The notes below the pieces were generated by a model that was not told the DNA's origin, ran no database searches, and saw only the letters and a program-made list of their open reading frames with translations. Of a stretch of DNA of 64,000 nt, positions 59,955 to 64,000 are shown piece after piece. Origin of the DNA: Streptomyces sp. AC555_RSS877 (GTDB lineage Bacteria > Actinomycetota > Actinomycetes > Streptomycetales > Streptomycetaceae). The DNA is taken from positions 1-64,000 of the forward strand of contig NZ_JAGMUK010000183.1 in the NCBI RefSeq assembly GCF_019049245.1, given 5' to 3'. Both the position numbers and the translations under genes were made by a program. Position 1 is the first letter of the stretch, and each line of letters begins with the position of its first letter.

Positions 59955-62485
59955 TCGGGGTCTCCTTCGCTGCTGCTGTCACTGCCGGCCGGGGGATCCG
60001 GGGCGTCGCCGCGGCCGGGCTGCCTGCCGCCGCCGCGGGCCCAGCCTTCGCGGTACGCCGCCATGCGGTCCCGTACGAGTTCGGGGGTGCGTTGGTCGTC
60101 GCTCCGGGTGGCGGAGGCGTGGGCCGGCTCCTCGGAGCGCCGCTCACGCAGCTGAGGGGCGAGGTTCGCCTGCCGTACCCGGCGCGGAAGGTCGTCCGAG
60201 TCCTCGGCGGCGTCGTCCGGCGGACGGTGCAGACGCAAGGCGGTGACTCCGGGGGGTGGGGTGTCGGTCGTGGCCCGGGCCGCGGCCGGTGCCGGTACCG
60301 GTGCGACCAGTTCGGGCCGGTCGGCCGGGGCCGGGACGGACTCGTGGTGCTGTGTGGTGGCGGCCACGCGCGCGAACTCGTGTTCCGCGGGTCGCTCCGC
60401 GTCCTCCTCGCGACGGGCAGGCCGTTGTGCCGCGCCGGCGTGGAGCAGGGCTGTGGGCAGCAGAACGACCGCCGTGGTGCCGCCGTAGGGCGAGGTGCGC
60501 AGGTGGACCTTGATGCCGTGCCGGGCGGCGAGCCTGCTGACCACGAAGAGGCCGAGCCGGTCGCTGTCGAACAGGTCGAGTGTCTCGGACTGCTCGATGC
60601 GTCGGTTGGCCTCGGCGAGGGTGTCCTTGCCCATGCCCAGTCCTCGGTCCTCGACCTCCACGGCGTAGCCGTTGCCGACGGGCTCGCCGGTGACGCGCAC
60701 GCGTGTGTGGGGCGGCGAGAACTGGGCGGCGTTCTCGATGATCTCGGCCAAAAGGTGGGTGAGGTCGGCGACGGCCGCGCCGACCACGGACGCGTCGGGG
60801 AGTTGTCGTACCTCCACGCGCGCGTAGTCCTCGACTTCGGAGACGGCCGCGCGGACCACGTTCGTCAGGGAGACCGGCATGCGCCACGCGCGGCCGGGGG
60901 CCGCACCGGAGAGGATGATCAGGCTCTCGGCGTGGCGCCGCATGCGGGTGGTGAGGTGGTCGAGCCGGAACAGGTCGCTGAGCTCGTTCGGGTCGTCGGA
61001 CCGGCGTTCCATGCTGTCGAGGAGGCTCAGCTGGCGGTGGACGAGGACCTGGCTGCGGCGGGCGAGGTTGACGAAGACTCCTGAGATGCCGCTGGCGAGC
61101 TCCGCACGTTCCACCGCGGCCCGCAGCGCGGCACGGTGCACGGTGCTCAGGGCCTCGGCGACCTGGCCGGTCTCGTCCTCCGCGGGCGGTCCGGGCGGGG
61201 CCTCGGCCTGCACGTCGATCTCCTCGCCCGCGCGCAGCTTCCCCATGGCTTCGGGAAGTTTGCGGCGGGCAATCTCCAGCGCGCTGTTGCGCAGGCTCAC
61301 CAGCTCGATGACCAGCCCGCGGCCGATGCGTACGGAGATGACGAGGGAGGCGGCGACGGCGACGAGGCCGAGGAGTACCGCGGCGCCTGCGGGAGTGAGC
61401 AGACCCCGGGTGAACGGGTCGGCCCGGTCGGCGACATCGCGTCCCGCTTCCTCCTCGATGGTCCGCATGCCGTCCTGCACGCGCGCGTGCGCACCGCTCC
61501 AGGCGGCTTCCGGTGCCGCGTCGATCGCGCGGGCGCCCGCGCCGACGGCGAGGATCTTGTCCTCGGTGGCGCCCACGGTGGCGTAGGCGCCGCCGCCGGC
61601 GAGGTGGTGCCAGGCGGCGCGCTCGGAGCCCCGCAGGTCGGCGACCGCGGACTCGGTGAGGGCGCGGCGCGTGTCGACGGCTCCGGTGAACAACCGCAGC
61701 CGCTCGCCCGAGAGGCCCCCGGTCAGGCGCGCGCTGGCGAGGACCACGTCCTCCTGGGCCAGTGCCTCTCCCGCGCGGGAGAACTCGAGCAGCACGCGCG
61801 CGTCGGAGCCGAGTTCGGCGTCCTGGATGCCGGTGAGGGCGCCGCCCACCGCGAAGGCGCTCCCGATGGTCTTCGTGTACCGGCCGTAGGTCTCGTCCCA
61901 GTCCGCGCGGCGGTCGAGCACGGCCGTGCGCAGTGACCGCAGTTGTTCGGTGCCGGTGACGAACGCTTCGAGCCGCCGGGCCACTCCGGCGGGCAGTTCC
62001 TCGCTGTCGGCGACGGTGTTGGCGTCCCCGAGCCGCAGTGCGGCCACCGCGCGGTCGGTGCGTTCCGCGAGCTTCTTCAGGTCGCCGTTCTGCCCGGCCG
62101 ACGGGTCGGTCGCGTAGCGGACGGCGGCCGCCCGTTCGGCCTGGAGCGCGGTCACGGCCACGGCGACGGGGGCCCGGATTCCGGCGTCCACGCGCTGCAA
62201 CTGCCGCAGGCGGGCGACGTCCTGGGCGGTGGTGACGGTGGCGTACGCCCACAGGGCGAGCAGGGAGACCACCGGCACCATGAGCAGGCAGACGATCTTC
62301 GCGCGGACGGTCCGCGGGCGCATCATCCGGCGTCCCGCGCGCGGGGGCGCGTCCTCCGGTATCGCGCCCGCGGATTCGTCCGGGCCTTCGTCGGCCGGCG
62401 GTCCGGCATGCGCGCGGCGGCCGCGCGCGGGGGTGTGGAGCGGCGTCTCGGCGCCGGCTGTGGGGGTCCTACGCGGTGTACGCAT
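59951..62485 (-). CDS. cvnA: conservon sensor histidine kinase-like protein (CvnA)
   Basis: 844 residues. A membrane segment (VCLLMVPVVSLLALWAYATV) precedes a ~300-residue extracytoplasmic helical domain of the nitrate/nitrite-sensing (NIT) type (QAERAAAVRYATDPS). A second membrane segment and a HAMP-like linker follow. The histidine-kinase core lacks a clear phosphoacceptor box (ESLIILSGAAPGR) but has the ATPase motifs EIIENAAQFSPPHT, VEDRGLGMG and GLFVVSRLAARHG. The ~150-residue tail is Pro/Arg-rich. It is the membrane sensor of the conservon and is coupled to cvnB. Confidence 0.94.
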   Translation of the reverse strand: MRTPRRTPTAGAETPLHTPARGRRAHAGPPADEGPDESAGAIPEDAPPRAGRRMMRPRTVRAKIVCLLMVPVVSLLALWAYATVTTAQDVARLRQLQRVDAGIRAPVAVAVTALQAERAAAVRYATDPSAGQNGDLKKLAERTDRAVAALRLGDANTVADSEELPAGVARRLEAFVTGTEQLRSLRTAVLDRRADWDETYGRYTKTIGSAFAVGGALTGIQDAELGSDARVLLEFSRAGEALAQEDVVLASARLTGGLSGERLRLFTGAVDTRRALTESAVADLRGSERAAWHHLAGGGAYATVGATEDKILAVGAGARAIDAAPEAAWSGAHARVQDGMRTIEEEAGRDVADRADPFTRGLLTPAGAAVLLGLVAVAASLVISVRIGRGLVIELVSLRNSALEIARRKLPEAMGKLRAGEEIDVQAEAPPGPPAEDETGQVAEALSTVHRAALRAAVERAELASGISGVFVNLARRSQVLVHRQLSLLDSMERRSDDPNELSDLFRLDHLTTRMRRHAESLIILSGAAPGRAWRMPVSLTNVVRAAVSEVEDYARVEVRQLPDASVVGAAVADLTHLLAEIIENAAQFSPPHTRVRVTGEPVGNGYAVEVEDRGLGMGKDTLAEANRRIEQSETLDLFDSDRLGLFVVSRLAARHGIKVHLRTSPYGGTTAVVLLPTALLHAGAAQRPARREEDAERPAEHEFARVAATTQHHESVPAPADRPELVAPVPAPAAARATTDTPPPGVTALRLHRPPDDAAEDSDDLPRRVRQANLAPQLRERRSEEPAHASATRSDDQRTPELVRDRMAAYREGWARGGGRQPGRGDAPDPPAGSDSSSEGDPE

Positions 62486-62546
62486 GGCCTCCTCGCTCGG
62501 GAGTGGTTCGGGAGGTGCCGTCCGGGCAGTGCGGGGTCCGGGGCCG

Positions 62547-63320
62547 CTAGTGGGCCGCGCCCTCGATCGGCCGCTGGGCGGAGGCGGTGGCCCGGCGCTC
62601 CCCCGAGGTCGGCGACAGCGCGACGAAGGCCGAGGTCAGGAAGAGGTAGGACCCGAGGCCCACGGCGAGGGGGAAGATGAACTGCATCGCCGTGGCCCCG
62701 GGCAGGGCCGCCCCGGAGGGCTCGACGCGCACACTCACCGCGAACATCCCGGTGTAGTGCATGCTGCTCACGGCCGCCCCCATGATGAGCGAGGCGAGGG
62801 TGACGGCGACGGGCGACTTGATGTTGAGGGCCGCCCACAGGGCCGCTGTCGCCGCGACGACGGCGATCAGGACGGAGAGTCCGACGAGCACCGGATCGTA
62901 GGTGACGGCGCCGTGAAGCCGTACCGCGGCCATGCCCAGGTAGTGCATGCTCGCGACGCCGAGCCCGGTGGTGAGTCCGCCGAGGAAGAGCGCGCGGGTG
63001 CGGTCACGGCTGTAGCCGACGGCGAAGACGCCGGCACAGACGACGATCATGGCGACGAGGAGGCTCGCGATCGTGAGCGGCACGTCGTAGCGGATGTCGG
63101 TGCCGCCGGCGCTGAAGCCGAGCATGGCCACGAAGTGCATGGTCCAGATGCCGGTGCCGATCGCGGAGGCCGCGGTGACGAGCCAGTTGCGGCGCGAGCG
63201 CCCGGTGGCGCCGAGCGCGCGGACGGTGCAGCGCAGCCCGAGTGCGGCGCCTATGCAGGCCATCGCGTACGACAGCGCGGGGGTCAGCCACCCCAGGGCG
63301 GCGTGGTCCAGGTGTCCCAT
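62547..63320 (-). CDS. MHYT-domain integral membrane sensor
   Basis: 257 residues. Seven or so membrane segments contain the repeated MHYT-type motifs MHFVAMLGF, ASMHYLGMAAV and SSMHYTGMFAV, whose His/Met residues are proposed to bind a metal such as copper and sense diatomic gases. It has no output domain, unlike many MHYT proteins fused to GGDEF/EAL. It lies 61 bp upstream of cvnA on the same strand, so it may feed into the conservon. Confidence 0.92.
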   Translation of the reverse strand: MGHLDHAALGWLTPALSYAMACIGAALGLRCTVRALGATGRSRRNWLVTAASAIGTGIWTMHFVAMLGFSAGGTDIRYDVPLTIASLLVAMIVVCAGVFAVGYSRDRTRALFLGGLTTGLGVASMHYLGMAAVRLHGAVTYDPVLVGLSVLIAVVAATAALWAALNIKSPVAVTLASLIMGAAVSSMHYTGMFAVSVRVEPSGAALPGATAMQFIFPLAVGLGSYLFLTSAFVALSPTSGERRATASAQRPIEGAAH

Positions 63321-63463
63321 GGCTCCGGGACGCTAGTCCGGGCAGGGGCGCACAAAGAGGGCGCATTTCGAAAGGTGTTGCAATCTGGCGCAGAGGTGTA
63401 CCTGAACGATCGCGTGGCGCTCGAACGTGTGCGCCCGGGCGCCATCCGTGTCGGTGAGGGATC

Positions 63464-64000
63464 ATGCGGAACATGAGCGACCACCACACACACGTCCAGG
63501 AGTTCTTCGCCGCGCGTGCCGCCGACTGGGACAGCCGGTTCCCCGACGACGGTCCGGTCTACGCCGCCGCGGTCGCCGACCTGGGACTGCGCGAGGGCGA
63601 TCGCGTGCTCGACGCGGGCTGCGGCACGGGACGGGCCCTGACGTCGCTGCGCGCGGCCGTGGGGGCTTCGGGAGTGGTCGTCGGGGCCGATCTGACCCCT
63701 GACATGCTGCAGGCCGCCGTACGGGCCGGACGGGACCGGGACGGGCGGTTGCTGCTCGCCGACGTGACCGCGCTGCCGCTGCGTTCGCGGTCACTGGACG
63801 CGGTGTTCGGAGCGGGCCTCATCTCGCACCTGCCCGATCCCGCCGAGAACCTGCGGGAGTTGGCGCGCGTGGTGCGCCCCGGCGGCACGCTGGCCCTGTT
63901 CCACCCCATCGGCAGGGCGGCGCTCGCCGCACGCCAGGGCCGGCGGATCACCCCGGACGATCTGCGTGCGGAGCCTGTCCTCCGTCCTCTGCTGGCCGGT
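63464..64000 (+). CDS. class I SAM-dependent methyltransferase, C-terminal part beyond window
   Basis: 179 codons are visible from ATG 63464 (ATG 63473 is an alternative) to the window edge without a stop. SAM motif I is LDAGCGTGRA; the acidic end of beta-2 is VGADLTPDML, motif post-II is LLLADVTALPL, and RELARVVRPGGTLALFHP is motif III. The protein resembles the UbiE/COQ5-like small-molecule methyltransferases. The acceptor cannot be told. Confidence 0.88.
   Translation, partial: MRNMSDHHTHVQEFFAARAADWDSRFPDDGPVYAAAVADLGLREGDRVLDAGCGTGRALTSLRAAVGASGVVVGADLTPDMLQAAVRAGRDRDGRLLLADVTALPLRSRSLDAVFGAGLISHLPDPAENLRELARVVRPGGTLALFHPIGRAALAARQGRRITPDDLRAEPVLRPLLAG

Overview
The window is very GC-rich DNA with strong G/C bias at third codon positions. 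It carries a conservon (histidine-kinase-like protein, roadblock protein, DUF742 protein, small GTPase), a terpene synthase/P450 pair, a GH115 glycosidase with a TTA codon, and several conserved actinomycete proteins of unknown function. Together these point to a Streptomyces chromosome. No rRNA, CRISPR array, insertion sequence, integrase or phage gene was seen. The only RNA gene candidate is a strange tRNA-like element on the minus strand at 51767-51884.

Layout, left part. 1-5.7 kb: an edge-truncated alpha/beta hydrolase diverges from an OhrR-like regulator, then an FtsX-type ABC exporter diverges from a NarL-type two-component pair. 5.8-11 kb: a fused hexapeptide acyltransferase, a DFR-like reductase, and a secreted NlpC/P60-like protein whose catalytic Cys is replaced by Asn. 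11-20 kb: a Tat-type secreted GH115 alpha-glucuronidase, a 93-nt near-perfect hairpin, a P450/terpene synthase pair with a noncanonical NSE motif, and a large AAA/LuxR-like regulator. 20-28.6 kb (minus strand): a GH13 enzyme, pyruvate carboxylase, and a P450 / class V aminotransferase / DUF427 operon.

Middle. 28.8-32.7 kb: a three-gene unit of an unknown protein, a MoxR AAA ATPase and a DUF2201 peptidase/VWA protein. The ATPase gene is broken by an apparent out-of-frame internal deletion. 33-35.3 kb: an amidohydrolase, a 73-aa Tudor/UvrD-tail-like protein and a YjbQ-type UPF0047 protein. 35.4-38.3 kb: a sulfonate-type ABC importer behind a probably leaderless cysteine leader peptide and attenuator-like hairpins, followed by a flavin monooxygenase. 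39.5-46.9 kb: an MltG-like protein, a MarR/ABC-exporter divergon with a clear inverted-repeat operator, a 24-bp perfect-stem bidirectional terminator, DctA, a secreted PNGase A homologue and an L,D-transpeptidase-like lipoprotein.

Right part. 47-50.6 kb: a heterodimeric ABC exporter with one consensus and one degenerate ATP site. 50.9-51.9 kb: a DUF5709 protein, the zinc-free ribosomal protein L31 and the tRNA-like element. 52-57.3 kb: a DUF457 membrane protein, a Ski2-like helicase with an acyl-CoA thioesterase, and a DUF6397 protein. 57.4-63.3 kb: an orphan roadblock protein, an F420/FMN split-barrel protein, the cvnABCD conservon, and an MHYT membrane protein directly upstream of cvnA. A methyltransferase runs off the right edge.

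No single new system is certain. The strongest leads are the tRNA-like gene with a doubled anticodon stem, the broken MoxR three-gene unit, the terpene synthase lacking the NSE Asn next to a P450 and a large regulator, the inactive-looking NlpC/P60 protein with in-frame 36-residue repeats, and the cysteine-attenuated sulfonate operon.
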